A stretch of DNA of 36,411 nt from JARRJY01 sp037388705 (GCA_037388705.1 JARRJY010000058.1:1-36411); one strand, 5' to 3'; positions 17,717 to 26,178 are shown, counted from the stretch's first letter. Notes: generated by a model not told the origin, from the sequence alone. A program made the numbers and translations.

Positions 17717-18709
17717 TTACTTGAACAGTGCGTCTACCGAGTACCCTTCTGACTCCAGAATATCACGCAGCTTCCGTAATGCCTCAATCTGTATCTGTCG
17801 CACTCGTTCACGGGTTACACCAATACTACTACCGACTTCTTCCAGCGTAGAAACATCATAACCGTGTAAGCCAAACCGACGCTCAACTACTTCGCGTTGC
17901 TTATCGCTCAACTGGTTTAACCAGTTTTCGATGTTACTCTTTACATCATCATCCTGTAGCAGAACTACCGGGTCAATATTGTTTTCATCAGGAATCGCAT
18001 CCAGCAAGGTACTTTCTGCATCACGCCCCAAAGGACTGTCGACAGAAGCAATACGCTCATTCAGCCCCAGCATACGCTTTACATCGTTTATGGGTTTGTC
18101 GAGCATTTCGGCAATTTCTTCCGGACTCGGTTCGTGGTCCAGCGTTTGCGCCAGGTGGCGTGCAGCGCGGAGATAGATATTTATTTCCTTGACCACGTGA
18201 ATGGGTAAACGAATGGTTCGGGTCTGGTTCATTATTGCCCGTTCAATGGTTTGACGAATCCACCATGTAGCATAGGTGGAAAAACGGAAACCACGTTCAG
18301 GATCAAATTTTTCCACCGCTCGAATCAGCCCAAGGTTGCCTTCTTCAATCAGGTCCAACAACGCTAAACCACGATTGAGATATCGACGTGCAATTTTCAC
18401 CACCAGGCGTAAATTGCATTCGATCATTTTGGCACGAGCAGCTTCATCGCCTTTCAAAGCAAGGCGTGAATACTTTACTTCTTCTTCAGCGGTTAATAAT
18501 GGAGAAAAGCCAATCTCACTAAGATACAACCGGGTCGCATCAAGCTGACCATCAGGTATGTTACCAGGCTCGTAGCTTACCTTTTCTTCTGTATCTTCTT
18601 CAGAGTCATCCTCGGTGATGTCTTTATTGTCCTCGTCAGGAAGTACTTCTACATCACTCTCTTTTTCAAACTCTTCAAGCTTTTCTTCCTTGTCACCCTT
18701 ATCCATCAT
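17717..18709 (-). CDS. rpoS: RNA polymerase sigma factor RpoS (stationary phase/general stress)
   Basis: 330 residues, the usual RpoS length. An acidic N-terminus is followed by region 1.2 (DATRLYLSEIGFSPLLTAEEE), region 2 (NLRLVVKIARRYLNRGLALLDLIEEGNLGLIRAVEKFD, then FSTYATWWIRQTIERAIMNQ), region 3 (IHVVKEINIYLRAARHL) and region 4 with the -35 helix GVTRERVRQIQIEALRKLR. Position after nlpD is the conserved gammaproteobacterial arrangement. Two tandem ATGs (18704-18709) are possible starts. In E. coli the main rpoS promoter lies within nlpD; I did not identify one here. Confidence 0.97.
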   Translation of the reverse strand: MMDKGDKEEKLEEFEKESDVEVLPDEDNKDITEDDSEEDTEEKVSYEPGNIPDGQLDATRLYLSEIGFSPLLTAEEEVKYSRLALKGDEAARAKMIECNLRLVVKIARRYLNRGLALLDLIEEGNLGLIRAVEKFDPERGFRFSTYATWWIRQTIERAIMNQTRTIRLPIHVVKEINIYLRAARHLAQTLDHEPSPEEIAEMLDKPINDVKRMLGLNERIASVDSPLGRDAESTLLDAIPDENNIDPVVLLQDDDVKSNIENWLNQLSDKQREVVERRFGLHGYDVSTLEEVGSSIGVTRERVRQIQIEALRKLRDILESEGYSVDALFK

Positions 18710-18725
18710 TCTACTACCGTAATAA

Positions 18726-19454
18726 TTATGTTTTTGGTAAATACCTTAAGGGGTTAATTGGTCGCCCGTTACGACGTATTTCAAAATGTAACATAACTTT
18801 ATTCGCACCGGTATTTCCCATATCGGCAATTTTTTGTCCCAACTTTACCTTTTGGTTCTCTTCTACAAATATTTTACGATTATGGGCGTAGGCGCTGAAA
18901 TAGGTTTCACTATGTTTAATAATTATTAAATTTCCATATCCACGCAGACCATTACCACTATACACAACACGTCCACTGGCTGCAGCTTTTATAGGTTGGC
19001 CAACGCGTCCCGCTATATCTACCCCTTTTTTTCCGGGTTCTTTCTCAGAAAAATAACCGATAATTTTTCCATGTGTCGGCCATGCCCATCTTACCTTTCT
19101 GACCTGTGATTTTTTTACAGGTTTTTTCTTATATTTTGAGGGGGTATTTCTGGTTGAACTGCTTGGTTTACGTGTTGTTTTTGTGTGTTTTGCTGCAGGT
19201 GCTCTTAGCGAGATGCGTTGACCTGGATGTATTCGGTATGGCCATCGAAGATTGTTCCACGCCGCACCTTTTCGATAATCGTGACCAGCCTGCCAGGCAA
19301 TAGAGTACAGCGTGTCACCCTTGCTCACAATGTAATAACCGCTTGAGAATGGTGTTACTGTGTGAGAAGAAGGATCATAAGGCGTAAATCGTGTGCACCC
19401 TGCAAACGACTGGGCGACTAGCAACAATATTATTATTGATACGCCGTTTCTCAT
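18726..19454 (-). CDS. nlpD: Lipoprotein NlpD: LysM plus degenerate M23 peptidase, amidase activator
   Basis: 242 residues. The signal peptide ends in a lipobox-like QSFAGC (Cys 20), so an outer-membrane lipoprotein is likely. A LysM domain at about 40-84 (YYIVSKGDTLYSIAWQAG through IHPGQRISL) is followed by a basic Lys/Ser/Thr linker and an M23 (LytM) domain from about 130 (VDIAGRVGQPIKAAASGRVVYSG, GYGNLIIIKH, LHFEIRRNGRPINPLRYLP). The HxxxD zinc motif is replaced by KGVD, as in E. coli NlpD, so it should activate a cell-wall amidase (AmiC) at division rather than cut. ATGA overlap with yqaA and 16 bases to rpoS. Confidence 0.95.
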   Translation of the reverse strand: MRNGVSIIILLLVAQSFAGCTRFTPYDPSSHTVTPFSSGYYIVSKGDTLYSIAWQAGHDYRKGAAWNNLRWPYRIHPGQRISLRAPAAKHTKTTRKPSSSTRNTPSKYKKKPVKKSQVRKVRWAWPTHGKIIGYFSEKEPGKKGVDIAGRVGQPIKAAASGRVVYSGNGLRGYGNLIIIKHSETYFSAYAHNRKIFVEENQKVKLGQKIADMGNTGANKVMLHFEIRRNGRPINPLRYLPKT

Positions 19455-20029
19455 CCCGTTTTTACAAGCCAGTACGCAATAATAATAACTGCAACCAGTA
19501 ACCAGCCAACGCGATCAATATGTTTACGTAAAGTGTGCTGCATTTTCTCACCGCCCCATAACATCAGGCCAGCAACCAGGTAAAAACGTGCGCCACGTCC
19601 GATTGCAGAAGCGATTACAAATGGTAAAAATGCCATACTGGCAACACCTGCAGAGATGGTAAAAATTTTATATGGTATCGGAGAAAAGCCAGCCATAAAA
19701 ACAACCCATATGCCCCATTCCTGGAACCAGAACTGGGCTTTTTCAAAACTGGCCGTATAATTGGCCTCGTGGATTAATGGCTCGATAAGTTCAAAAGCAA
19801 ACATACCTAACAGGTATCCAAGGATTCCACCCAGCACGGAAGTCGCGGTGGTTAAGGTGGCATAAAACCAGGCACGTTTTGGCCTGGCCAGTGACATGGG
19901 CGCAAGCATAACATCGGGGGGAGGAACCGGCATAAAAGCAGATTCAACAAAACTCAGCCCTGACAAGTAATAACAGGCATGGCGATGCTCTGCCCATTTC
20001 ATAACTTTATCAAACATCACCGAAAACAT
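19451..20029 (-). CDS. yqaA: YqaA family DedA-like membrane protein
   Basis: 192 residues with several hydrophobic segments and the DedA/SNARE-associated features: FVESAFMPVPPPDVMLAPM, GYLLGMFAFELIEPL and FMAGFSPIPYKIFTISAG, the reentrant-loop region. DedA proteins are proposed lipid or undecaprenyl-phosphate transporters; the YqaA branch is not well characterised. It starts two bases after the pcm stop and overlaps nlpD by four bases, so it belongs to the surE-pcm-yqaA-nlpD-rpoS operon. The ribosome site AGGTGAAG lies in the last codons of pcm. Confidence 0.88.
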   Translation of the reverse strand: MFSVMFDKVMKWAEHRHACYYLSGLSFVESAFMPVPPPDVMLAPMSLARPKRAWFYATLTTATSVLGGILGYLLGMFAFELIEPLIHEANYTASFEKAQFWFQEWGIWVVFMAGFSPIPYKIFTISAGVASMAFLPFVIASAIGRGARFYLVAGLMLWGGEKMQHTLRKHIDRVGWLLVAVIIIAYWLVKTG

Positions 20030-20031
20030 CT

Positions 20032-21381
20032 TTACACTTCACCTCTGACCAGTGGCACAAAACTTACCCAATCAAGGACCTGTTCATCAAATTCGTCACC
20101 ATTGCGTGTCATCAGTAACAAACGCTGTTTTCCCTGCTGGCCACTAGGGATAACCAGGCGCCCACCCTCGTCCAGTTGATCGTACAGCGCTTCCGGAATT
20201 TCTTCCGGTGCAGCAGTCACAATGATGCCATCATACGGCGCATGCTGCGTCCATCCCCATCCCCCGTCACTGATGCAGTAACGGATATTTCGCATCTGGA
20301 GATGCGTCAGTATCCTACGTGCTCTTTCCTGCAGGGGGGTAATTCTTTCAACAGTAAAGACCTGTTCAACCATATGTGATAACACTGCAGTCTGGTAACC
20401 TGAACCGGTACCGATTTCCAGTACTTTTTTTAATGGACCCGCTGCCAGTAATGCTTCTGTCATACGCGCTACCACGTAAGGTTGTGAAATTGTCTGTCCG
20501 TGACCGATTGGGAGCGCCGTGTCTTCATAAGAACGACTGGCTAAAGCCTCATCAACAAATAAGTGACGTGGCATCACCCTCATAACTTCAAGCACCTGTT
20601 CGTTTTGAATACCTTCTTCTTTCAAACGTGCGATTGGCAACCCCGTGATCCAGTCATTAAGTTCATTGATTACCTGGTGCCGGGTAAGATCGACCTGTAG
20701 TGGAGTGATGGACACATAACCATTTCGTACCGCATAAAAATCAGTACCTGGACCGGCATCCTGCTCCCCTCCAGGTGGGCCAACCCAGTAAATATCACGG
20801 CCACGTGGATCCTTTTCCTTGATAACCGGTTCCGCCTTATGACGGTGACCGAGTCGGGTAACCTGGAATCCGGAAAGTTCTTCCCAGGGCAAATCCGGAA
20901 CATTGATATTTAAAATTACATCAGCGGGAATAGGTTCAGCCTGTAGCTTTTCGACCATCTTGAGAATGACTTTTGCGCCCGTTTCAATATATTTTGCATC
21001 ATGACGGTTCATGGAAATGGCAATGGCAGGCAACCCCAGGAAACGACCTTCCATCGCCGCTGCAACAGTGCCAGAGTACAAGACATCATCGCCCATATTT
21101 GCACCATCATTAATCCCGGAAATTACCATGTCAGGTTCGTTCTTGAGTAGGCCGGTAATAGCCAGGTGGACACAATCAGTCGGAGTTCCATCAACACGAA
21201 TCACACCATCACTCACGGGTGTTGCCCGGATAGGACTTTCAAGCGTCAGGGAGTTACTGGCACCGCTTCGATCGCGATCGGGGGCCACTACAGTTATATC
21301 AGCAAAAGACTTTAAGGCTTCCGCCAGTATGTTAATACCGGGCGATTCATAGCCATCATCGTTACTTAACAGAATATGCAT
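20032..21381 (-). CDS. surE-pcm: SurE-Pcm fusion: 5'-nucleotidase SurE joined in frame to L-isoaspartyl O-methyltransferase
   Basis: A single 449-residue frame from the ATG at 21379-21381. Residues 1-249 are a complete SurE: LLSNDDGYESPGI, DRDRSGASNSLTL, GTPTDCVHLA, SGINDGANMGDD and SGTVAAAMEG, ending VDLTRHQVINELNDWITGLP. From about residue 250 (nt 20634) it is Pcm: IARLKEEGIQNEQVLEVM, LPIGHGQTISQPYVVARM, the SAM-binding LEIGTGSGYQTAVL and the C-terminal SFVPLVRGEV. The first 5-15 residues of a normal Pcm and any SurE stop are absent. SurE dephosphorylates nucleotides; Pcm repairs isoaspartyl damage in proteins. Both catalytic cores look intact. surE and pcm are normally separate but adjacent, so this is a small deletion, a real fusion or an assembly error. 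Heads yqaA-nlpD-rpoS. Confidence 0.9.
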   Translation of the reverse strand: MHILLSNDDGYESPGINILAEALKSFADITVVAPDRDRSGASNSLTLESPIRATPVSDGVIRVDGTPTDCVHLAITGLLKNEPDMVISGINDGANMGDDVLYSGTVAAAMEGRFLGLPAIAISMNRHDAKYIETGAKVILKMVEKLQAEPIPADVILNINVPDLPWEELSGFQVTRLGHRHKAEPVIKEKDPRGRDIYWVGPPGGEQDAGPGTDFYAVRNGYVSITPLQVDLTRHQVINELNDWITGLPIARLKEEGIQNEQVLEVMRVMPRHLFVDEALASRSYEDTALPIGHGQTISQPYVVARMTEALLAAGPLKKVLEIGTGSGYQTAVLSHMVEQVFTVERITPLQERARRILTHLQMRNIRYCISDGGWGWTQHAPYDGIIVTAAPEEIPEALYDQLDEGGRLVIPSGQQGKQRLLLMTRNGDEFDEQVLDWVSFVPLVRGEV

Positions 21382-21543
21382 ATTTTCAAAATTCCTGATA
21401 CCTGCAAACAACCAGTTGAAACAAACCAGGCATCATTCAAGATGTAAACTATACGCGAATCTAGACAAAACTGGCACCCACAAAGGGAATTATCCTGACC
21501 ATGACTATTTCCCAATAACATGACTCGCCGTACAATCTGGCAG

Positions 21544-22083
21544 ATGAGCGAGAATAACGACCACACAGAAGACCATGAACTGTTCAGGCAGGCCATGGAT
21601 GACGTACGCCCCATTAAACAGGATGAGCATATTGTTCATGAAACACGCCGCCCTGCCCCCCACCCGCGGCAACAGGAACTGGATGACCAGCAAGTCTTGC
21701 AGGATATGATGTCTGATCCCTACGACCTCACGGAGGTAGAGACTGGCGAAGAATTGTCCTTCTGCAGAGCGGGCGTACAACATAAAACTTTCAGGAAGCT
21801 CCGCCGTGGCGAGTTTGCCCTGGAAGCTGAACTGGATCTGCATGGTAAAACTGTTGATGAAGCACGCATGGCTATTACCGGTTTCCTGCCAAAATGCCAG
21901 CAACAGGGATTACGTTGTATACGCATTATTCATGGTAAGGGCCATGGCTCTTTCAATAAGCAACCGGTGTTAAAAACTTACGTTAACCACTGGCTGCGTC
22001 AACGCGATGAAGTTTTAGCCTTCTGTTCGGCACGTCCCGCGGACGGGGGAACCGGGGCAATTTACCTGTTACTTAAAAAATAA
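21544..22083 (+). CDS. Smr-domain DNA/RNA endonuclease-like protein (SmrA/YdaL type)
   Basis: 179 residues from the ATG at 21544 (MSENNDHTEDHELFRQAMDDVRPI), which fits the family N-terminus; an ATG eight codons earlier (21520) is possible. The C-terminal Smr domain (about 95-178) shows LEAELDLHGKTVDEARMAI, the LDxHG motif, and RIIHGKGHGS, the HGxG motif, then VLAFCSARPADGGTGAIYLLL. Smr proteins are nickases or RNases; the cellular role of this small form is not clear. It is divergent from surE and convergent with truD. Confidence 0.88.
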   Translation: MSENNDHTEDHELFRQAMDDVRPIKQDEHIVHETRRPAPHPRQQELDDQQVLQDMMSDPYDLTEVETGEELSFCRAGVQHKTFRKLRRGEFALEAELDLHGKTVDEARMAITGFLPKCQQQGLRCIRIIHGKGHGSFNKQPVLKTYVNHWLRQRDEVLAFCSARPADGGTGAIYLLLKK

Positions 22084-22095
22084 CAGGCATCAGAA

Positions 22096-23142
22096 TTACA
22101 CGTCATGTTCGTAGTAGTCTAAAACTTCCCTGATGACACTGGTTGCATAACTGCCTGAAGGAAGCATGAATTTTAGTTCGACCGAGTGATGTGAAAACTC
22201 CCACTGCAGGTTATCAACCGGCAACCAGAGGGAACGCCGTTCCTGTTTTAAGCCCAGCTTTTCCAGTCCTTCGCACCATTTCGCATAAGGTGCCAGCACA
22301 TCTTGTTCAGTCATTAGTGCCTGGGAATGTACAGGAAGTTTGCCTCTTCCCCAGAGCGGACCACTTGGCATAATATCTCTTTCGTCAATGCGCCTTTGGA
22401 TTTCATCATCAATGCTGTCTGGAACAAAAAAACTATGCGTGCCTGACAGTATCAACGCATCGCCTTCTAACGCTTTATTCCAGTTTCCTCTGGCAACACG
22501 CTCTGAACAAACCAGGTTGAACAAATATGAACGAGCAGCTGAAATACACATGCTTCGTTTCTGTCGGTTCTTTATTTTTTTGCCCTCAACCAACATCATG
22601 TCAGCCAATACTAGGTTATCACCATTGTGGCCAAAACGTTGTTCGCCAAAATAATTGGGTACGCCATTCTCTTTTATTTTACATAACCGTTCTTCTAATA
22701 ATTGCTGTTCCCCTTTTAGATTACGGATCACTACAGAAAAACTGTTGGCTTTGAGGCTCCCCCTTCTTAGTTTTCTACCATGTCGGGCCGCATCTAGAAC
22801 CTGGTATTGATCAGAATTAAATTGTTGCCAGTCAGGTTCTGTTAAACCCGGAATACGCACGCTAAACCATTGCGTGGTGACGGCGTTGCGATCTTTTTGT
22901 CCTGCATAACTAACATCCATAGTCTTCACCTCGGCAAACCTTGCTAACTGCCTGGCCAGCCACTCAGTGTTCGTATTTCTTTTACGAATATGGAGCAGAA
23001 AATGTTCACCTTGTCCGTCAGGATTGAAACCTAATATCTCGTCGACCTGAAAGTCTTCTGGACATGAACGCATAACGCCCCTGGCTCCCGGTGTGCCAAA
23101 AGCATGCTTAAAAACTGAGGGGGAATATTCCAGTATGCTCAT
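22096..23142 (-). CDS. truD: tRNA pseudouridine(13) synthase TruD
   Basis: 348 residues (E. coli 349). The catalytic Asp 84 is in SYAGQKDRNAVTTQWFSV. Also seen are the N-terminal CPEDFQVDEILGF, GVPNYFGEQRFGHNGDNL and SAARSYLFNLVCSERV. It isomerises U13 of tRNA-Glu to pseudouridine. It is last of the ispD-ispF-truD group and in E. coli-like genomes is followed by surE; here the smr gene is inserted on the opposite strand. 75 bases separate it from ispF. Confidence 0.97.
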   Translation of the reverse strand: MSILEYSPSVFKHAFGTPGARGVMRSCPEDFQVDEILGFNPDGQGEHFLLHIRKRNTNTEWLARQLARFAEVKTMDVSYAGQKDRNAVTTQWFSVRIPGLTEPDWQQFNSDQYQVLDAARHGRKLRRGSLKANSFSVVIRNLKGEQQLLEERLCKIKENGVPNYFGEQRFGHNGDNLVLADMMLVEGKKIKNRQKRSMCISAARSYLFNLVCSERVARGNWNKALEGDALILSGTHSFFVPDSIDDEIQRRIDERDIMPSGPLWGRGKLPVHSQALMTEQDVLAPYAKWCEGLEKLGLKQERRSLWLPVDNLQWEFSHHSVELKFMLPSGSYATSVIREVLDYYEHDV

Positions 23143-23217
23143 TTTGGGTTACAGCGTACCGGTAACAAAGATGATATGGAATTCACATTGCGTATGGTGA
23201 CTGTCGGCAATATATCA

Positions 23218-23685
23218 TTAATTGAGTAACACAACAGCCATTGCAGCGATACCTTCGCCACGTCCACAGAAACCCATTTGCTCTGTTGTAGTTGCTTTGA
23301 CACTGACATTCATCCTGGCTGTGTGTAAATCTGCGGCGAGATTTTCACGCATATCATTTATGTATGGTGACAGTTTTGGTTCCTGGGCAATAATTGTCAT
23401 ATCAGCATTAACTAGGGATAAACCACGTTGGTTCATCATTTCTTCTACCTGGCGCAAAAGAATACGACTATCAATTCCTTTATATTCTTCACTAGTATCG
23501 GGGAAATGCTGACCAATATCACCCAGTGCCATCGCGCCTAACAACGCATCACATAATGCATGGATCAAAACATCTCCATCTGAATGAGCTGCCATACCTT
23601 TATCAAACGGGATGCTAACTCCGCCAAGGATAACGTGCTCCCCCTCTGTAAATTTATGCGCATCAAATCCCTGCCCAATTCGCAT
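23218..23685 (-). CDS. ispF: 2-C-methyl-D-erythritol 2,4-cyclodiphosphate synthase IspF
   Basis: 155 residues, family length 155-160. Zinc ligands Asp 8 and His 10 (GQGFDAHKF) and His 42 (HSDGDVLIHALCDALLGA) are present, with the substrate-binding FPDTSEEYKGIDS and the C-terminal KATTTEQMGFCGRGEGIAA. It forms the cyclic diphosphate in the MEP isoprenoid pathway. A strong ribosome site (AAGGAAG) precedes the ATG at 23683-23685. It follows ispD by 37 bases, the usual pairing. Confidence 0.98.
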   Translation of the reverse strand: MRIGQGFDAHKFTEGEHVILGGVSIPFDKGMAAHSDGDVLIHALCDALLGAMALGDIGQHFPDTSEEYKGIDSRILLRQVEEMMNQRGLSLVNADMTIIAQEPKLSPYINDMRENLAADLHTARMNVSVKATTTEQMGFCGRGEGIAAMAVVLLN

Positions 23686-23722
23686 TTTAAATTCTTCCTT
23701 GTTGTTTTAAGTAATGTTCTGC

Positions 23723-24085
23723 CTAGGTCAGGTCTTCCGGACGTGTAATTTTAATATTATCAGCATGGCCCTCAACCAGCAGGGGTTTATAACCTGCCAG
23801 CTCCATTGCTGATGCTTCATCAGTCACCAGTTTATTATTATCCAGCGCTAAGGTTAATACATCATGCAACTGACCGAGACGAAACATTTGTGGTGTCAAG
23901 GCATGCCATAGGTTATTCCTGTCAACCGTTTCACTAATATGCTTATCACTATCTGCACGTTTCATGGTGTCGCGGACAGGCACAGCCAGGATACCACCAA
24001 CCTCACTACCAGCCTGCTCTATCAAGTTATCAATATCTTCCGTTCTCAAACAGGGGCGTGCCGCGTCATGGACCAGCACCCAGTC
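23723..24085 (-). pseudogene. ispD: IspD, 3' part (after the frame-breaking repeat)
   Basis: The C-terminal half of 2-C-methyl-D-erythritol 4-phosphate cytidylyltransferase: DWVLVHDAARPCLRTEDID, GGILAVPVRDTMKRAD, VDRNNLWHALTPQMF, VTDEASAMELAGYKPLLVEG and ADNIKITRPEDL, ending in a TAG. It is out of frame with the 5' part. A GTG at 24077-24079 could start it, but the nucleotide-binding half would then be absent. Deleting one copy of the 86-base repeat would rejoin the two parts into a full-length enzyme. ispF follows directly. Confidence 0.85.
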
Positions 24086-24171
24086 GTATCATTGCCGGCT
24101 TGCTGAATTAACCTGTCGATATCTTCATTTCGCAAACAGGGACGTGCCGCGTCATGCACCAACACCCAGTC
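24000..24171 (-). repeat. Diverged 86-base direct duplication inside ispD
   Basis: Two abutting 86-base units (24086-24171 and 24000-24085) both encode DWVLVHDAARPCLR followed by a variant of EDIDRLIQQAG. By eye about 66 of 86 bases match (77%), and most differences are synonymous or conservative. 86 is not a multiple of three, so the second unit is out of frame. Such divergence between abutting copies looks like homologous sequence from two related genomes joined end to end rather than a fresh tandem duplication. Confidence 0.9.
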
Positions 24172-24486
24172 ATTAGCATCTGCTTTATCTTTTAAGTAAG
24201 ACAGGGCATTTAATACAGAATGACAGCGTTCCTCACCACCATCTACTATAGATAAAGGTTTATCCGGGTGCAGTTCAAGTTCATCCCAGCAATTATCATC
24301 AGGATGCATCACCATGATTAATCCACTAATAGCAGGATGTTCCAGCAAACTATCCAGTGTGTACTGAATAACTGTTTTATTATTAATTTCCAGGTATTGT
24401 TTGGGGACAGGAGCTCCCATACGACGACCCACGCCGGCAGAAGGAACAATAGCCCAGTAATTATTGCTTGGCTGATCAGATGACAT
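24046..24486 (-). pseudogene. ispD: IspD, 5' part
   Basis: The N-terminal half of the cytidylyltransferase of the MEP pathway, starting at the ATG 24484-24486 (MSSDQPSNNYWAIVPSAGVG). The CTP-binding loop SAGVGRRMGAPVPKQYL, LIMVMHPDD, GGEERCHSVLNAL and the first copy of VLVHDAARPCLRNEDID are present. After QAGNDT the frame enters the second copy of the repeat out of phase and ends after a 12-residue nonsense tail (TGCWSMTRHAPV). Position after ftsB and before ispF is the conserved gammaproteobacterial order. As written the gene could not make active IspD. Confidence 0.87.
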
Positions 24487-24509
24487 CAAAAGGAACCGTT
24501 ACTGTTTAA

Positions 24510-24782
24510 TTATTCATCGACAATCTGGATATAAGTTTCACCTTCTTTAATCATACCCAGATCGCTGCGTGCACGTTCTTCAATGGCATCCTTACCTTGC
24601 TTCAGGTCAATGACTTCAGCTTCTAGTGCCTTGTTTCTATCGGCTAATACCTTATTTTCTTTACTTTGATTTTCAATAGATTTTTGCAACCGCCAGACTG
24701 TCGCCAGGCTACCTTCTCCAACCCAGAGATCATATTGTAGAAGTACAAATAAACTGATTAACAGTACGATCCAGATACGCAT
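24510..24782 (-). CDS. ftsB: Cell division protein FtsB
   Basis: 90 residues from the ATG at 24780-24782 (MRIWIVLLISLFVLLQYDLW), preferred over a GTG four codons upstream because it matches the family start. One membrane helix (about 1-18), the conserved LQYDLWVGEGSL turn, a coiled coil at about 30-70 (KSIENQSKENKVLADRNKAL) and the EERARSDLGMIKEGETY motif. In the divisome it pairs with FtsL and FtsQ and activates septal wall synthesis. Between eno and ispD, as in many relatives. Confidence 0.95.
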   Translation of the reverse strand: MRIWIVLLISLFVLLQYDLWVGEGSLATVWRLQKSIENQSKENKVLADRNKALEAEVIDLKQGKDAIEERARSDLGMIKEGETYIQIVDE

Positions 24783-24812
24783 GTTGTCAGGCACACCTCG
24801 CTAATATACGTA

Positions 24813-24837
24813 CCTGGTCATTGATATTCATGACAGG
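24813..24837. repeat. Imperfect inverted repeat over the eno stop codon
   Basis: On the minus strand CCTGTCAT and ATGACCAGG pair with one bulged base around an eight-base loop; the TGA of eno lies at the loop. No T-run follows, and ftsB begins within 50 bases, so it is more likely an RNA-processing or partial attenuation hairpin than a terminator. Could be chance. Confidence 0.35.
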
Positions 24838-26123
24838 TTATAAAAAGCCTTGCGACCAGGGAACTCGGCCTTATCACCTAGTTGTTCGGCAATGCGTAAC
24901 AACTGGTTATATTTGGCAACACGGTCGGAGCGGGACATTGATCCGGTTTTTATCTGCCCTGACGAGGTAGCAACCGCCAAATCAGCAATGGTCGTGTCTT
25001 CGGTCTCACCTGAGCGATGTGAAACAACTGCGGTATAACCGGCTTTTTTTGCCATATCAATAGCATCCAGAGTTTCAGTCAGGGTACCAATCTGGTTTAC
25101 CTTGATAAGGATAGAATTGGCTATTCCTTTATCAATGCCTTCCTTGAAAATAGCCGTATTGGTCACAAACAAGTCATCACCAACCAGCTGAACTTTCTTG
25201 CCAAGACGATCAGTAAGTTCTTTCCAGCCATCCCAGTCATCTTCAGCCAGACCATCTTCGATACTGATAATAGGATATTTGTTTACCCAGTCTTCGAGTA
25301 TGTCGATAAATTCAGAGGAACTTAATACCTTGCCTTCAGATTCGAGATGGTATTCTCCATCCTTGTAGAATTCACTGCTGGCAGCATCGATAGCAATCAT
25401 GATGTCATCACCTGCCTTGTAGCCGGCGTTTGCGATGGCCTCCAGGATTACTTTGATAGCTGATTCATTGGAGGGTAAATCCGGTGCAAAACCACCTTCA
25501 TCACCTACCGAGGTATTCATACCTTGTTTGCTGAGTACTTTTTTCAGTGCATGGAAAACTTCTGCACCCATACGAATTGCCTCAGCCATGGATTTGGCAC
25601 CAACTGGCATGATCATAAATTCCTGCAGGTCCACGCTGTTATCCGCATGTTCACCACCATTGATGATATTCATCATTGGCACAGGCATTTTAAAACCATC
25701 ATCGGTTTGCAGGTATTCATAAAGTGGTTTGCCTTGCGCGTTAGCTGCCGCATGCGCTGTAGCCATGGAAACCGCCAGTAACGCATTGGCTCCCAACTTG
25801 CTTTTAAAATCTGTTCCATCGAGATCCAGCATGATTCTATCAATGGCTTTCTGATCGCTGGCATCTTTGCCAATTAATGCATCACGAATAACAGTATTTA
25901 TATGTTCAACGGCTTTTAAAACACCTTTACCACCAAAACGCTTGGCATCATTATCACGTAACTCCAATGCTTCACGTGCACCTGTTGATGCACCTGAAGG
26001 AACGGCAGCACGACCAATCACACCGGATATCAGAACCACGTCAGCTTCAACAGTCGGGTTGCCGCGAGAATCAATAATTTCTCTTCCAATAATTGTTTTA
26101 ATTTCAGTACTACTTGCAGACAT
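24828..26123 (-). CDS. eno: Enolase
   Basis: 431 residues (E. coli 432). Diagnostic motifs: REIIDSRGNPTVEADVVL, the catalytic loop SGASTGAREALELRD, GDEGGFAPDL, the magnesium-binding segments IAIDAASSEFY, ISIEDGLAEDDWDGW and LVGDDLFVTN, the catalytic lysine in NSILIKVNQIGTL, and SHRSGETEDTTIADLAV. It converts 2-phosphoglycerate to phosphoenolpyruvate and is often part of the RNA degradosome in gammaproteobacteria. It follows pyrG by 55 bases and precedes ftsB. kdsA, often found between pyrG and eno in relatives, is absent here. Confidence 0.98.
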   Translation of the reverse strand: MSASSTEIKTIIGREIIDSRGNPTVEADVVLISGVIGRAAVPSGASTGAREALELRDNDAKRFGGKGVLKAVEHINTVIRDALIGKDASDQKAIDRIMLDLDGTDFKSKLGANALLAVSMATAHAAANAQGKPLYEYLQTDDGFKMPVPMMNIINGGEHADNSVDLQEFMIMPVGAKSMAEAIRMGAEVFHALKKVLSKQGMNTSVGDEGGFAPDLPSNESAIKVILEAIANAGYKAGDDIMIAIDAASSEFYKDGEYHLESEGKVLSSSEFIDILEDWVNKYPIISIEDGLAEDDWDGWKELTDRLGKKVQLVGDDLFVTNTAIFKEGIDKGIANSILIKVNQIGTLTETLDAIDMAKKAGYTAVVSHRSGETEDTTIADLAVATSSGQIKTGSMSRSDRVAKYNQLLRIAEQLGDKAEFPGRKAFYNLS

Positions 26124-26178
26124 TCAAATTTCTCACTTATTACTTTTTTACATTCAGAATTGTTTCGTATACACCAGT

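Noticed and set aside
21382..21411. Ten extra N-terminal residues on SurE from a TTG at 21411
   Set aside because: SurE proteins begin at MHILLSNDDG or close to it, and an ATG with an upstream AGGA is available there.
24000..24171. ispD duplication as a mobile-element target duplication or insertion footprint
   Set aside because: The copies abut with nothing between them, are 86 bases long and strongly diverged; no transposase or inverted ends are present.
26124..26178. Possible missing kdsA between pyrG and eno
   Set aside because: pyrG and eno are adjacent in E. coli too, so absence of kdsA here is normal variation, not a deletion signal.
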